In this document: piece by piece, positions 33,833-42,032 of the stretch
Layout of the letters: each line of letters begins with the position of its first letter
Position numbering within the stretch: the first letter of the stretch is position 1
NCBI GenBank assembly: GCA_903887415.1
Contig: CAISPO010000021.1
Span: 22,649 to 86,648, forward strand
Source: an uncultured Bacteroidota bacterium
GTDB taxonomy: Bacteria > Bacteroidota > Bacteroidia > Chitinophagales > Chitinophagaceae
DNA length: 64,000 bases
Reading direction: 5' to 3'
Translations under genes and position numbers: made by a program
The notes under the pieces: model-generated
Seen by the model: the letters and a program-made list of their open reading frames with translations, nothing else
What the model was told of the DNA's origin: nothing
The model's database searches: none

Positions 33833-34711
33833 ATGAAAAAACACGCACTATTAATACCTGCCGCTTGCATCGCGCTTTTCTCCGCATCATGCGGCAATAG
33901 CGATACCGGCAAAGACAAAACCGCTACCCAGGATTCCGTGGTTGCACTCAAGCCGGTAGCGCTTGCCACTGTTACACCATCTCCTGATTTTCCCGGTGCT
34001 GCTTTGAGCATTGCATCAGTAAAAGCAGAGAAAGTAGGCAAGGATTCAGCAAAGGTTTCTTTCGCTTTCGATGTGAAGAACTACGAGCTGAAAATGCAGA
34101 CTAGCGACAACGGCACTAAAATGTGCAACAATTCGGATAAAGGCCAGCACATACACTTTATCCTTGACGATGGCGCTTATAAGGCCCTCTATGAGCCTAA
34201 GAATGAAGTAACACTGCCCAACGATGGCAAAGACCACTACCTTATGGCATTCCTTTCCCGGTCGTACCATGAGTCTATAAAGGCTAAAGGCGCTGCTGTG
34301 GTTTACCACTTTAAGATAGACGAAAAAGGCAACCTCAAAAAGCTGGACGACCCCAAAACACCGATGCTATTCTATAGCCGCCCCAAGGGAGACTATATGG
34401 GCAAGGATGTTACCAATGTGTTGCTTGATTTCTACGTGTGGAATTGCAGTCTGGCCGCTGACGGCTACAAGGTCAAGGCAGAGATCAGCAATGAAGCCAT
34501 TCCCGCCCAGCAGTTAACGACTACTATCGATAAATGGGAACCACACTTCATACAAAACCTCGGTCTCGGCAAGTGCAAAGTGTCGCTTTCATTGATCGAC
34601 AAAGATGGCAAGGCAGCAGAAGGCCCAATGACAGCCGCTTCCAGGGAATTTAACCTCTCCGCCGGAGAAGTAAGCCCCGCAGCCCCAAAGGCTGATACTA
34701 CCAACAAATAA
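33833..34711 (+). CDS. Hypothetical lipoprotein
   Basis: A 292-residue protein with a signal peptide and lipobox (LFSASCGNSDTGKD, Cys about 20). The mature part has a Thr/Val-rich linker and a beta-rich domain with 'SAKVSFAFDVKNYELKMQT', 'GQHIHFILDDGAYKALYEPKNEV', 'HYLMAFLSRSYHESIKAKGA' and 'LLDFYVWNC'. The His-x-His and Asp-rich turns could bind a metal, but I recognise no named family. It stands as a single-gene unit between a -7 box and a terminator. Confidence 0.75.
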   Translation: MKKHALLIPAACIALFSASCGNSDTGKDKTATQDSVVALKPVALATVTPSPDFPGAALSIASVKAEKVGKDSAKVSFAFDVKNYELKMQTSDNGTKMCNNSDKGQHIHFILDDGAYKALYEPKNEVTLPNDGKDHYLMAFLSRSYHESIKAKGAAVVYHFKIDEKGNLKKLDDPKTPMLFYSRPKGDYMGKDVTNVLLDFYVWNCSLAADGYKVKAEISNEAIPAQQLTTTIDKWEPHFIQNLGLGKCKVSLSLIDKDGKAAEGPMTAASREFNLSAGEVSPAAPKADTTNK

Positions 34712-34768
34712 CATCCTGGAAATTCCAAAGATGCCAAAAATCAATAGCATAAAAAACCTTTAAAAAAC

Positions 34769-34800
34769 AAAAACCATCCCGATGTTTAGGGATGGTTTTT
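34769..34800 (+). terminator. Terminator after the lipoprotein gene
   Basis: AAAAACCATCCC and GGGATGGTTTTT enclose GATGTTTA, a 12 bp stem ending in T5. Confidence 0.85.
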
Positions 34801-34812
34801 GTTCAATAGAAT

Positions 34813-34944
34813 ATGAAAAAAATCTGGAACAACCTCTTGAATTGGGAGCATATCCCTAAAGAAAAACTTTATAAGTCTATACTTTTTATACTGCTTGGTG
34901 TTATCTGCCTGGCTGTTGCCGTGGCTGTTTTACTCTGGAGTTAG
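34813..34944 (+). CDS. Small single-pass membrane protein (43 aa)
   Basis: A 43-codon frame from ATG at 34813 to TAG at 34942-34944. The N-terminus is amphipathic and basic (MKKIWNNLLNWEHIPKEKLYK) and is followed by a membrane helix to the end (SILFILLGVICLAVAVAVLLW). It starts 12 bases after a terminator and ends 2 bases before the convergent gene's stop, so it fills the gap exactly. No family is recognised. Confidence 0.5.
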   Translation: MKKIWNNLLNWEHIPKEKLYKSILFILLGVICLAVAVAVLLWS

Positions 34945-34946
34945 CT

Positions 34947-36143
34947 TTACTCTTTGTCCTCTTTTTCCTTTACAGGCGCCTGTTCCGGCGCGTCAGAACC
35001 ATCTTTATCCCTGGCTACGTACTTCCTTCTTCCATGGTCTGGTGAAGGCCCTATGTTCAGCCTGCCTACAACATAATAGATCGGGCCGCTCCATCCGTTC
35101 CTTGTTCCTGCCCCGGACTGCCAGTCAACACCAAAACCTTCATTGGACATTATCTTGGAGTTGCTGCCGCCATAAGGAGACTGCAGAAAATTTATTGATC
35201 CCCCTACTTCGTTGTGCCACATATTGTTCGACCAGCCGTCTGTTGCAAAGAATGGCATAACAAACAACCGGCCCCATATATCACGTATCGTCCTCCTCGA
35301 TGCCCGTGCTGTTGCCTCTGCTTTATCTTCTTTGTCCAGGTCCGCTACACTGCGGTATATAGCCCGCACAAAAACAGGCGTGGCTATACTGAAACGCGCA
35401 TCCATTACACGCTGGGTAATGTCGCCGCCTACTTTGCCGGCAAGGTCATTAGCTCCATATACATCGTTCTGTGCACTATATGCAGTAAACGGCCCGTTTT
35501 GGAAATCGGCAAAAGGCTGTGTATAGCCACGCTGCACAGTACCCGTCAGGGCCACCGTAAGCCAGCGGGTATAATACATGTTATAGTCTGCCTTGAAACC
35601 ATAAGTGATGAACTTATCAAAATCGAGCAAAGAAGCGCTGTTGTAGTTGCCCAGAGACTGGTCAGACATTTCTTTGTGCAGCGTATCATAGTAAGTAATA
35701 AAGCTCTTGCTGAAGAAAAGGCCCAGGTATAGCTCACGGTCAACAGCACCGAGGAAATCCCGCTTCGCAGTACGCGCCTCGTCCCAGTTGATGAAATTGG
35801 TAACCGTGTGAAAAGCATGCCCTACACTAAGCGTAACCGTTGGCTGATTGGCCTGTGTGAAAAATTTGTTGAGGTCAGAATTAAAATCAACAATGCCCAA
35901 ACTAATAATAACCGCCTTTGAATGTGCCGAATGAGGCCCGATACCATCAGCAAATGCATTCTCTGTGCTGTCATAGAAAAGCCCAACAGAAACACTCGCA
36001 TAATCGTTGCCAAAAGCGAAGGAACACTTATTATTCAGCGTAGTATAAAGGTCGTTATTGTTATGGTCTGTGATACCCTGGCTGATGCCCGAAAAAGGGC
36101 TGGAAAATAAACACAATGTAATCGCGTAAAATATTTTCTTCAT
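34947..36143 (-). CDS. Hypothetical exported protein, possibly outer-membrane
   Basis: A 398-residue protein with a signal peptide (KKIFYAITLCLFSSPFSGISQG). The mature part is rich in alternating hydrophobic and aromatic residues and Gly ('YASVSVGLFYDS', 'KAVIISLGIVDFNSDLNKFF', 'LYLGLFFSKSFITYYD', 'WLTVALTGTVQRGYTQPF'), as in beta-barrel outer-membrane proteins. The C-terminal 20 residues are Lys/Glu/Asp-rich, unusual for a barrel end, so a barrel with a periplasmic or external charged tail is possible. No family is recognised. Confidence 0.7.
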   Translation of the reverse strand: MKKIFYAITLCLFSSPFSGISQGITDHNNNDLYTTLNNKCSFAFGNDYASVSVGLFYDSTENAFADGIGPHSAHSKAVIISLGIVDFNSDLNKFFTQANQPTVTLSVGHAFHTVTNFINWDEARTAKRDFLGAVDRELYLGLFFSKSFITYYDTLHKEMSDQSLGNYNSASLLDFDKFITYGFKADYNMYYTRWLTVALTGTVQRGYTQPFADFQNGPFTAYSAQNDVYGANDLAGKVGGDITQRVMDARFSIATPVFVRAIYRSVADLDKEDKAEATARASRRTIRDIWGRLFVMPFFATDGWSNNMWHNEVGGSINFLQSPYGGSNSKIMSNEGFGVDWQSGAGTRNGWSGPIYYVVGRLNIGPSPDHGRRKYVARDKDGSDAPEQAPVKEKEDKE

Positions 36144-36252
36144 ATGTCTGTTTATCCTGTCTGGAAATTATACAGCAATGATAATACCTGTTCTCTGTAT
36201 TGCAAAATTATTCCATGCTTATTTGAAGAAAATTCTATAGCAACCTGTAGAA

Positions 36253-36663
36253 TTATTCCAGTTTAAATTGGACAGGTAATGTAACTACTGATCTTACAGG
36301 CCTGTTTTTATACCTTGCCGGTGTCCACCGGGGCATATTTTTTACTACTCTTACAGCTTCTTCATCACAGCCCGCGCCAATGCCTCTAAGCAGTTTAACA
36401 TCCGATATTTCTCCGTGCTCATCAACAAAAAACCTTACGGCTACCATCCCCTCAACAAAGCTTTCCCTTGCCGCATCGGGATAATGCAAATTCTTTTTCA
36501 AGTAACGCGCAAGGCTGTCGTCGCTTTCCAAATATGCTTTGTGATAACTCTTTCCATATGGTGTTACTGTATCAACAGTACCCTTTTGTACACCATGTCG
36601 CTGCGCTGATGCTGAATTTGCGATAAGGGCGAGGATGAGTAAGGCCAAAAAACTATTGCGCAT
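36253..36663 (-). CDS. TonB C-terminal domain protein with signal peptide
   Basis: A 136-residue exported protein. After the signal peptide (RNSFLALLILALIANSASAQR) comes a TonB C-terminal domain: 'NLHYPDAARESFVEGMVAVRFFVDEHGEISDVKLLRG' in outline, then 'AVRVVKNMPRWTPARYKNRPV' and 'TLPVQFKLE'. Such domains usually contact outer-membrane receptors, but this version has a cleavable signal rather than a membrane anchor and no Pro-rich spacer. It is probably a Bacteroidota 'energy transducer TonB'-type secreted variant. The longer in-frame start lies within the upstream gene and is rejected. It overlaps that gene by 11 bases. Confidence 0.85.
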   Translation of the reverse strand: MRNSFLALLILALIANSASAQRHGVQKGTVDTVTPYGKSYHKAYLESDDSLARYLKKNLHYPDAARESFVEGMVAVRFFVDEHGEISDVKLLRGIGAGCDEEAVRVVKNMPRWTPARYKNRPVRSVVTLPVQFKLE

Positions 36664-37495
36664 GCTCTTTTTTCTTTTTTTTGAATGGCGAAGTGATATT
36701 TTGCAAGAATGTCTTCTTAGGCTGTTCGGCTGGTATTTCCGCAACGTCCGATATTTGATGAGGGTATGCTCCCAAATAAGTATCAACGTGCTCAATACGA
36801 TACGCGAAAACCTGAAGCGGGGCTATATCGTCTTTGGCGTACCTGTACATGGTAATATCCTTACCAGCGGCTACATCTTCAATGTTTACCTCTTGTAACT
36901 CAATCATAGTTCCGCGAAGTTCTTTTGATGACCGGTCCGTGTAGTGGGCATACAAGTTGAATTTTCTGGCTGTAAAACTATCAGGCAATGCTAAATGGAA
37001 ACTACCTGACTTATCTGTTACCGTTTTTATTTCCGTCCCGCTTATCTGCACTATCATGCCATGCAGCCGTTCATTAGTGACATAATCCACAACTTTGCCA
37101 TGAACTGTTCTTGGATGAGCTGGTTTCTTAGTTCCTTTGGCATCCGGGGTATGCTGGGTGGTACGCTGTTTCACTGCTTGCGCCCATGTAGTGGTAGCTA
37201 TAGTTTGAAAAAATAAGAGCGAGGCCGCAATACGTTTTAGCAGTACAGTTGAAAAAATTGATTTCTTTACTTCAATTAATTCTCGGTTGAGTTGCGAAAC
37301 ATGGTAACGGCCACAAGGCTGAACTCCTCCGGCCGCTTTGAAAATATTTATTATCTCGGTATCACTAAGATTGGTAAAATCGATCACGTTCCTCTGGCAT
37401 GACGCACAAAACCGGCCACCACTAGCGGGAGACATATCATCCCATTCCTCTGAACAGGGCTTGGGTAGGGTTATGGTGAGTTTTGCCTTTTTCAC
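36653..37495 (-). CDS. Membrane-anchored carboxypeptidase-like regulatory domain protein with N-terminal Cys-rich motif
   Basis: A 280-residue protein. The N-terminus has 'PCSEEWDDMSPASGGRFCASCQRNVIDFT', a Cys-x-x-Cys zinc-ribbon-like module known from many Chitinophagaceae proteins and cytosolic by position. A membrane helix follows at about 87-105, and a periplasmic CarboxypepD_reg-like beta-sandwich ('HGKVVDYVTNERLHGMIVQISGT') precedes a Lys-rich tail. The ATG at 37537 adds 14 non-conserved residues; related proteins begin at 'xKKAKLTI', so I prefer the GTG at 37495. It overlaps the TonB-like gene, implying a joint envelope function. Confidence 0.75.
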   Translation of the reverse strand: MKKAKLTITLPKPCSEEWDDMSPASGGRFCASCQRNVIDFTNLSDTEIINIFKAAGGVQPCGRYHVSQLNRELIEVKKSIFSTVLLKRIAASLLFFQTIATTTWAQAVKQRTTQHTPDAKGTKKPAHPRTVHGKVVDYVTNERLHGMIVQISGTEIKTVTDKSGSFHLALPDSFTARKFNLYAHYTDRSSKELRGTMIELQEVNIEDVAAGKDITMYRYAKDDIAPLQVFAYRIEHVDTYLGAYPHQISDVAEIPAEQPKKTFLQNITSPFKKKKKEHAQ

Positions 37496-37545
37496 ACTCA
37501 AATTTACGAAATTATTAAGATGAAAAAAAGCAATCAATAACCAAA

Positions 37546-40191
37546 CTACATCAGCGATAAGCTCTCCTCCAGTGTTTTCACCTTATCCTGTGCATCAGCC
37601 ATCTTTTTGCGCTCATTAGCTATAACCTCAGGCTTCGCATTGGCTACAAACTTTTCATTGTCCAGCTTCTTAGATACACTTGCTATAAAACCCTTGAAAT
37701 AATCCAGGTCCTTTTGCATCTGCTCTCTCTGTGCGCCTGTATCAATAGTTGCTGCCGCAGCCTCTATGTACAGTTTATCTGTCTGCACCACGATCGCTAT
37801 CATACCTGTGGTCGATTGCATACCATCCTTGCCAATAAACCCGGTATGCTCGGCATTCACCTGCCTGCGCAAAATATCCTGCACACCTTCGTAAAAGGCG
37901 TGATGGTTGGTATCTATCCAGAGCTTTATGGTATCCTTGGGCTTTAGTTGATTCTTTACCCTTGTGTCTCTTACAGCCGTAATCAGTTCCTGTAGTTTCA
38001 GGCCAAAGCTCAGTATTTCGGCATCCGGTGTGGCATGTACAGGCAATTGCTTTATTATAAGGTCATCTCCTGCTTCGCGGTCTTTTATCAGATGGTATAT
38101 CTCTTCGGTTACAAATGGCATGTACGGATGCAGCAGTTGCAGCAGTTGCTCATAAATAGCTACTGTCCGGTCATATACATTTATTGATATGGGCTGCTCC
38201 ATGCCAGGCTTCACCCATTCCAGGTACCACGAGCAGAAGTCATTCCATATAAGCGAGTAAATCGTTTTCAGGCCTTCGCTCAGACGGAAGTCCTTTATCA
38301 TCTCCGCCAGTTCCTGCGACACATGCGCCAGGCGGGCATCCATCCAGTCCAACGCAAACTTCACCTGGCCGTCTTCTAATCCATCAACAGTGCGGGTTTC
38401 CCAGCCTTTTACAAGTTTCATGGCGTTCCACATCTTATTGATGAAGTTACGGCCTTGCTCCAGTTGCCCTTCATCAAACAAAAGATCATTACCTGCGGGC
38501 GAGGAGATCATCACGCTAAAGCGCACCGCATCAGCACCGCTGTCTTCTATCATCTGCAGCAGGTCGGGCGAATTGCCCAGCGATTTGCTCATCTTCCTGC
38601 CTTGCTTGTCGCGTACTATACCCGTAAAGTAAACCTTGTCGAAAGGCTTCTCTCCCATATACTCATACCCCGCCATGATCATGCGCGCCACCCAGAAGAA
38701 TATGATCTCCGGCGCAGTCACCAATGTGCTGGTAGGGTAGTAATATTTCAGGTCTTTATTGCCTGGATTATTATTCCAGTCAAACACCTCCATGGGCCAC
38801 AGCCAACTGCTGAACCAGGTGTCAAGCACATCTTCATCCTGCCTCAGTTCGGGATGTTTGGCGGCCAGTTCCGGCTTTATCTCTGCATATTCTTTATGTG
38901 CTTCTTCACCAGTCTTAGCCACATAGAGGCCGCCCTCACTGTCATACCATGCCGGTATGCGCTGCCCCCACCATAGCTGCCGGCTGATGCACCAGTCTTT
39001 TATGCCGCCCATCCAGTGCCTGTATGTGTTCTTGAATTTGGCAGGATGAAATTCTATTTCATCGCTCATTACTGCCTCCAGTGCGGGCTTTGCCAGCTCC
39101 TGCATATTGCACCACCACTGCATCGACAGGCGTGGCTCTATCACTTCATTGGTACGCTCGCTATACCCTACCTGGTTGCTGTAGTCTTCCTCTTTCACCA
39201 GGTTGCCCGCGGCCTTCAGGTCTTCTACTATTTTCTTGCGGGTGGCAAACCGGTCCATCCCCACATAGAGCTGCGCCGCCTCGCTCATAGTGCCGTCGTC
39301 ATTCAGCGTATCTATTACCGGCAAGCCATGTTTCAGCCCAAGGTTGTAGTCGTTGATGTCATGTGCCGGTGTCACCTTCAGCGCACCGGTACCAAACTCC
39401 TTATCTATATAGTCATCAAATATTATCGGTATCCGGCGGTTCAGCAGCGGCACAAAACAATATTTGCCTGCGAGGTGCGCATAGCGCTCATCATCAGGAT
39501 GTACACAAACAGCAGTATCGCCCAGGATCGTTTCCGGGCGCACAGTTGCTACAGTGATGTACTCATCCGTACCTGTATCCAGTTTGTAACGCACATAATA
39601 CAGCTTTGAGTTGGTCGTTTTGTGCATTACCTCTTCGTCACTCAAGGCGGTCTTTGCTTTTGGGTCCCAGTTTATCATTTTCACCCCCCGGTATATCAGG
39701 CCCTTTTCATAGAGGTCTGTAAACACCCTGATTACTGCCAAATAGTAGGCGTCGTCCATCGTGAAATCAGTCCTGCTCCAATCGAGCGCGCAGCCCAGTT
39801 TTTCAAGTTGTTCCAGTATGATGCCGCCATACTTTTCTTTCCACTCCCACGCATATTTCAGGAACTCTTCACGGGGCATCGCTTTCTTGTCTATGCCTCT
39901 TTCGCGCAGCATACCCACCACCTTGGCCTCTGTGGCTATCGATGCATGGTCAGTGCCCGGCACCCAGCAGGTATTGTACCCCATCATCTTGGCACGGCGT
40001 ATGAGTATATCCTGTACGCTGTTGTTCAGCGCATGGCCCATGTGCAGCACACCGGTCACATTAGGCGGCGGCATTACTATAGTATATGGCGGCCGGTCAT
40101 CCGGCTCGCTCTTAAAATATCTCGATTTCTCCCAGTGGGCATACCACTTTAGTTCTGCTTCTGTATGCTGAAAATTTTTAGCTAATTCCAT
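37546..40191 (-). CDS. valS: Valyl-tRNA synthetase
   Basis: An 881-residue class I aminoacyl-tRNA synthetase that charges tRNA-Val. It shows the HIGH-type motif in 'PPPNVTGVLHMGHAL', the editing CP1 domain with 'TVRPETILGDTAVCVHPDDERY', 'WFSSWLWPMEVF', the KMSKS loop 'GRKMSKSLGNSPDLL', the anticodon domain and the C-terminal coiled-coil arm ('VANAKPEVIANERKKMADAQ'). The open frame extends 44 codons upstream, but a -7 box at 40203 lies inside that extension, so the ATG at 40191 is taken. Confidence 0.97.
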   Translation of the reverse strand: MELAKNFQHTEAELKWYAHWEKSRYFKSEPDDRPPYTIVMPPPNVTGVLHMGHALNNSVQDILIRRAKMMGYNTCWVPGTDHASIATEAKVVGMLRERGIDKKAMPREEFLKYAWEWKEKYGGIILEQLEKLGCALDWSRTDFTMDDAYYLAVIRVFTDLYEKGLIYRGVKMINWDPKAKTALSDEEVMHKTTNSKLYYVRYKLDTGTDEYITVATVRPETILGDTAVCVHPDDERYAHLAGKYCFVPLLNRRIPIIFDDYIDKEFGTGALKVTPAHDINDYNLGLKHGLPVIDTLNDDGTMSEAAQLYVGMDRFATRKKIVEDLKAAGNLVKEEDYSNQVGYSERTNEVIEPRLSMQWWCNMQELAKPALEAVMSDEIEFHPAKFKNTYRHWMGGIKDWCISRQLWWGQRIPAWYDSEGGLYVAKTGEEAHKEYAEIKPELAAKHPELRQDEDVLDTWFSSWLWPMEVFDWNNNPGNKDLKYYYPTSTLVTAPEIIFFWVARMIMAGYEYMGEKPFDKVYFTGIVRDKQGRKMSKSLGNSPDLLQMIEDSGADAVRFSVMISSPAGNDLLFDEGQLEQGRNFINKMWNAMKLVKGWETRTVDGLEDGQVKFALDWMDARLAHVSQELAEMIKDFRLSEGLKTIYSLIWNDFCSWYLEWVKPGMEQPISINVYDRTVAIYEQLLQLLHPYMPFVTEEIYHLIKDREAGDDLIIKQLPVHATPDAEILSFGLKLQELITAVRDTRVKNQLKPKDTIKLWIDTNHHAFYEGVQDILRRQVNAEHTGFIGKDGMQSTTGMIAIVVQTDKLYIEAAAATIDTGAQREQMQKDLDYFKGFIASVSKKLDNEKFVANAKPEVIANERKKMADAQDKVKTLEESLSLM

Positions 40192-40202
40192 AACGTATGT
40201 GG

Positions 40203-40210
40203 CAAATATA
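40203..40210 (-). promoter_or_regulatory. Putative -7 promoter box of valS
   Basis: The minus strand reads TATATTTG, a match to TAnnTTTG, ending 11 bases before the valS ATG. It is divergent from the box at 40300. Confidence 0.5.
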
Positions 40211-40299
40211 AGGGGATTGGGGGAAATGCCTGCCAGTGAAGTGCATTTGACAAACTGACGGTAAAAATGAAAGAAAAGCACGGAGAAATTGATATAATG

Positions 40300-40307
40300 T
40301 ACATTTG
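40300..40307 (+). promoter_or_regulatory. Putative -7 promoter box of the OmpA-family gene
   Basis: TACATTTG, a match to TAnnTTTG, lies 19 bases before the ATG at 40327 and inside the longer in-frame extension from 40267, so it favours the shorter protein. Confidence 0.5.
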
Positions 40308-40326
40308 CCAAAATATTAAACAAGCA

Positions 40327-41721
40327 ATGCCAAAGTTTTTTTTCTATCTATTCTTAACACTTTTAGCAACAGAAGGCGTTTTGTGTTCTGCACAGCCCGC
40401 CGCAGGAGGCACTTACGGATTTGCCCCTGGCAGCAAAGTTATCTTCTCCGATGATTTCAGCCAGGATGCTCTTGGTGCATTCCCATCCAAATGGCGCATG
40501 TCTGCCTGCACAAAAAAGAATGTTCCGGGCTTTCCTGAAAACAAGCAATTTTGTGCTGTACAGAGAGATAGCAATGACCATGTCCTTAGTGTAGAAACCT
40601 CGCCAAAGATCGTTGACCCAAATATGGCAGAAGATATTTACCTGCCCGATAATTTCGCGGTTGATTTCGACTTCACTTTTGATACACTTGGCAGGTGTAT
40701 GGAAATATTCTTCTATACCAATGAGAGCAAAGATTCCTGTGCAAAAACCATACTGCACCTGCACTACCTGGGTACCTTGTCTGTGGTGGGGAGCGCCGAG
40801 CAAAATATACTCACCGTAAAATACCCCGGGTTCAACAGCGCCATATGGCACCATATCGCATTCGCTTATAAGCAAAGGGCAATCGATATTTACCTGGACA
40901 AATACCGTGTGGCATCAATACCCGATGGCAAATTTATCCCCTACCGAATTGGATTAGGCGCCATACCGCCGGTAAGATATAAGCATTTCAGAATAACATC
41001 TGAAAGCGGCGTTGCTTATACCAGCGAGGCCATTGCAGCTAACACCGCCAGGGATAAAAGCAGAACCAGGGGCGGTGGCAATAGTAATAATGGCAGCCCG
41101 GGCAGCAGCAGTAATAGCGCCAAAGACAAAAGTGGCGGCGGCAAAGACAATGGTACTAATGCCGCTGGCACTATTGCCGGCAAAGACAATAACCTCGGCG
41201 GTGGCATTGCCAGTAACAGCACTAATGGCACTAACGGCAGCGCAGCCGGTGTCATCGGCAAAGAAAACAGCAACGGCAGCGGGGGTACAGCGGCTAATAG
41301 CAGTACAGCCAGCGGAAGCATTGCAGGTAAGTCTGCTATTAACTCCGAAAAGGCAAAGGCTTCGGTCGCCCAGATACTTACAGACAAAAAATTCGTGACG
41401 CACGACATCCTTTTTGACGTAGCCAAATCAACGATCACCACTGAAAGTTTTGTGGTGATAGAGGAACTCACAAACGTTTTAAAAGCAAATCCGACGCTAA
41501 AGTTGGAGATCGGCGGTCATACGGATGACGCTGGTGACCCGAAGGTGAATATGAAACTCTCGCAGGATCGTGCTGATGAGGTGAAAAAGCAGCTTGTGAT
41601 GGCTGGTATTGACCCAAGCAGGCTTACATCTATTGGGTTTGGCTCGTCTAAGCCACTTCAATCCAATAGTACGGCGGAAGGCAGAGCCGCAAATCGCAGG
41701 GTGGAATTCATCAAGAAATAG
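40327..41721 (+). CDS. OmpA-family outer-membrane protein with lectin-like N-terminal domain
   Basis: A 464-residue protein: signal peptide (PKFFFYLFLTLLATEGVLCSAQ), an N-terminal beta-sandwich (about 30-225) with 'VIFSDDFSQDALGAFPSKWRMS' and 'WHHIAFAYKQRAIDIYLDKYRVASIP' resembling LamG/concanavalin-type folds, then about 110 residues of Gly/Asn/Ser/Ala-rich linker with repeated GKD/GKE units. A C-terminal OmpA peptidoglycan-binding domain ends it ('ILFDVAKSTIT', 'LEIGGHTDDAGDPKVNMKLSQDRA', 'GFGSSKPL', 'NRRVEF'). It likely anchors the envelope to murein while displaying a carbohydrate-binding-like domain. A C14 tract and terminator follow. Confidence 0.88.
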   Translation: MPKFFFYLFLTLLATEGVLCSAQPAAGGTYGFAPGSKVIFSDDFSQDALGAFPSKWRMSACTKKNVPGFPENKQFCAVQRDSNDHVLSVETSPKIVDPNMAEDIYLPDNFAVDFDFTFDTLGRCMEIFFYTNESKDSCAKTILHLHYLGTLSVVGSAEQNILTVKYPGFNSAIWHHIAFAYKQRAIDIYLDKYRVASIPDGKFIPYRIGLGAIPPVRYKHFRITSESGVAYTSEAIAANTARDKSRTRGGGNSNNGSPGSSSNSAKDKSGGGKDNGTNAAGTIAGKDNNLGGGIASNSTNGTNGSAAGVIGKENSNGSGGTAANSSTASGSIAGKSAINSEKAKASVAQILTDKKFVTHDILFDVAKSTITTESFVVIEELTNVLKANPTLKLEIGGHTDDAGDPKVNMKLSQDRADEVKKQLVMAGIDPSRLTSIGFGSSKPLQSNSTAEGRAANRRVEFIKK

Positions 41722-41726
41722 CAATT

Positions 41727-41740
41727 CCCCCCCCCCCCCC
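41727..41740. repeat. Homopolymer tract of 14 C
   Basis: Fourteen consecutive C start 6 bases after the OmpA-family stop codon. No other C-run of comparable length was noticed in the window. Confidence 0.9.
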
Positions 41741-41770
41741 ACAATCATTCAGGACTTCCCATAATAGTGC

Positions 41771-41805
41771 CGGCCCGAAGCTCTGTTGAGCTTCGGGCCG
41801 GGCTT
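41771..41805 (+). terminator. Terminator after the OmpA-family gene
   Basis: CGGCCCGAAGCTC and GAGCTTCGGGCCG form a perfect 13 bp stem with loop TGTT, followed by GGCTTT. Confidence 0.8.
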
Positions 41806-42032
41806 TAGTATTCGCATTCAGCAATCAATAGAATCCCCAAACTATTATTGCTCCAAATACCAGTTTCACAACTTCTTTTACTATTTTTCTTTTTACGTTT
41901 TGATTTTTTATTAACGATTGATTTAATAATCGTTAACTATTTGATAACAAAAGTAATGCTCAATTCTGTATTTCCAAACTTTTTTGGAGAAAATTTCAAA
42001 AATAATATTTTATAATGCGAAGCGGCGCTTTA

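Larger units (their letters stand above)
41722..42032. other. Intergenic region between convergent OmpA-family gene and hemL
   Basis: A 311-base gap holding the C14 tract, a strong hairpin terminator and an AT-rich remainder with the inverted pair TTAACGATT/AATCGTTAA around 41910-41936. No coding frame was accepted. Confidence 0.6.

Noticed and set aside
40192..40323. 44-residue N-terminal extension of ValS.
   Set aside because: A perfect -7 box lies within it, and ValS homologues begin at the later Met.
41895..41940. TTAACGATT/AATCGTTAA inverted pair as an operator.
   Set aside because: It lies between two convergent genes, so no promoter is expected there. It is noted only as sequence.
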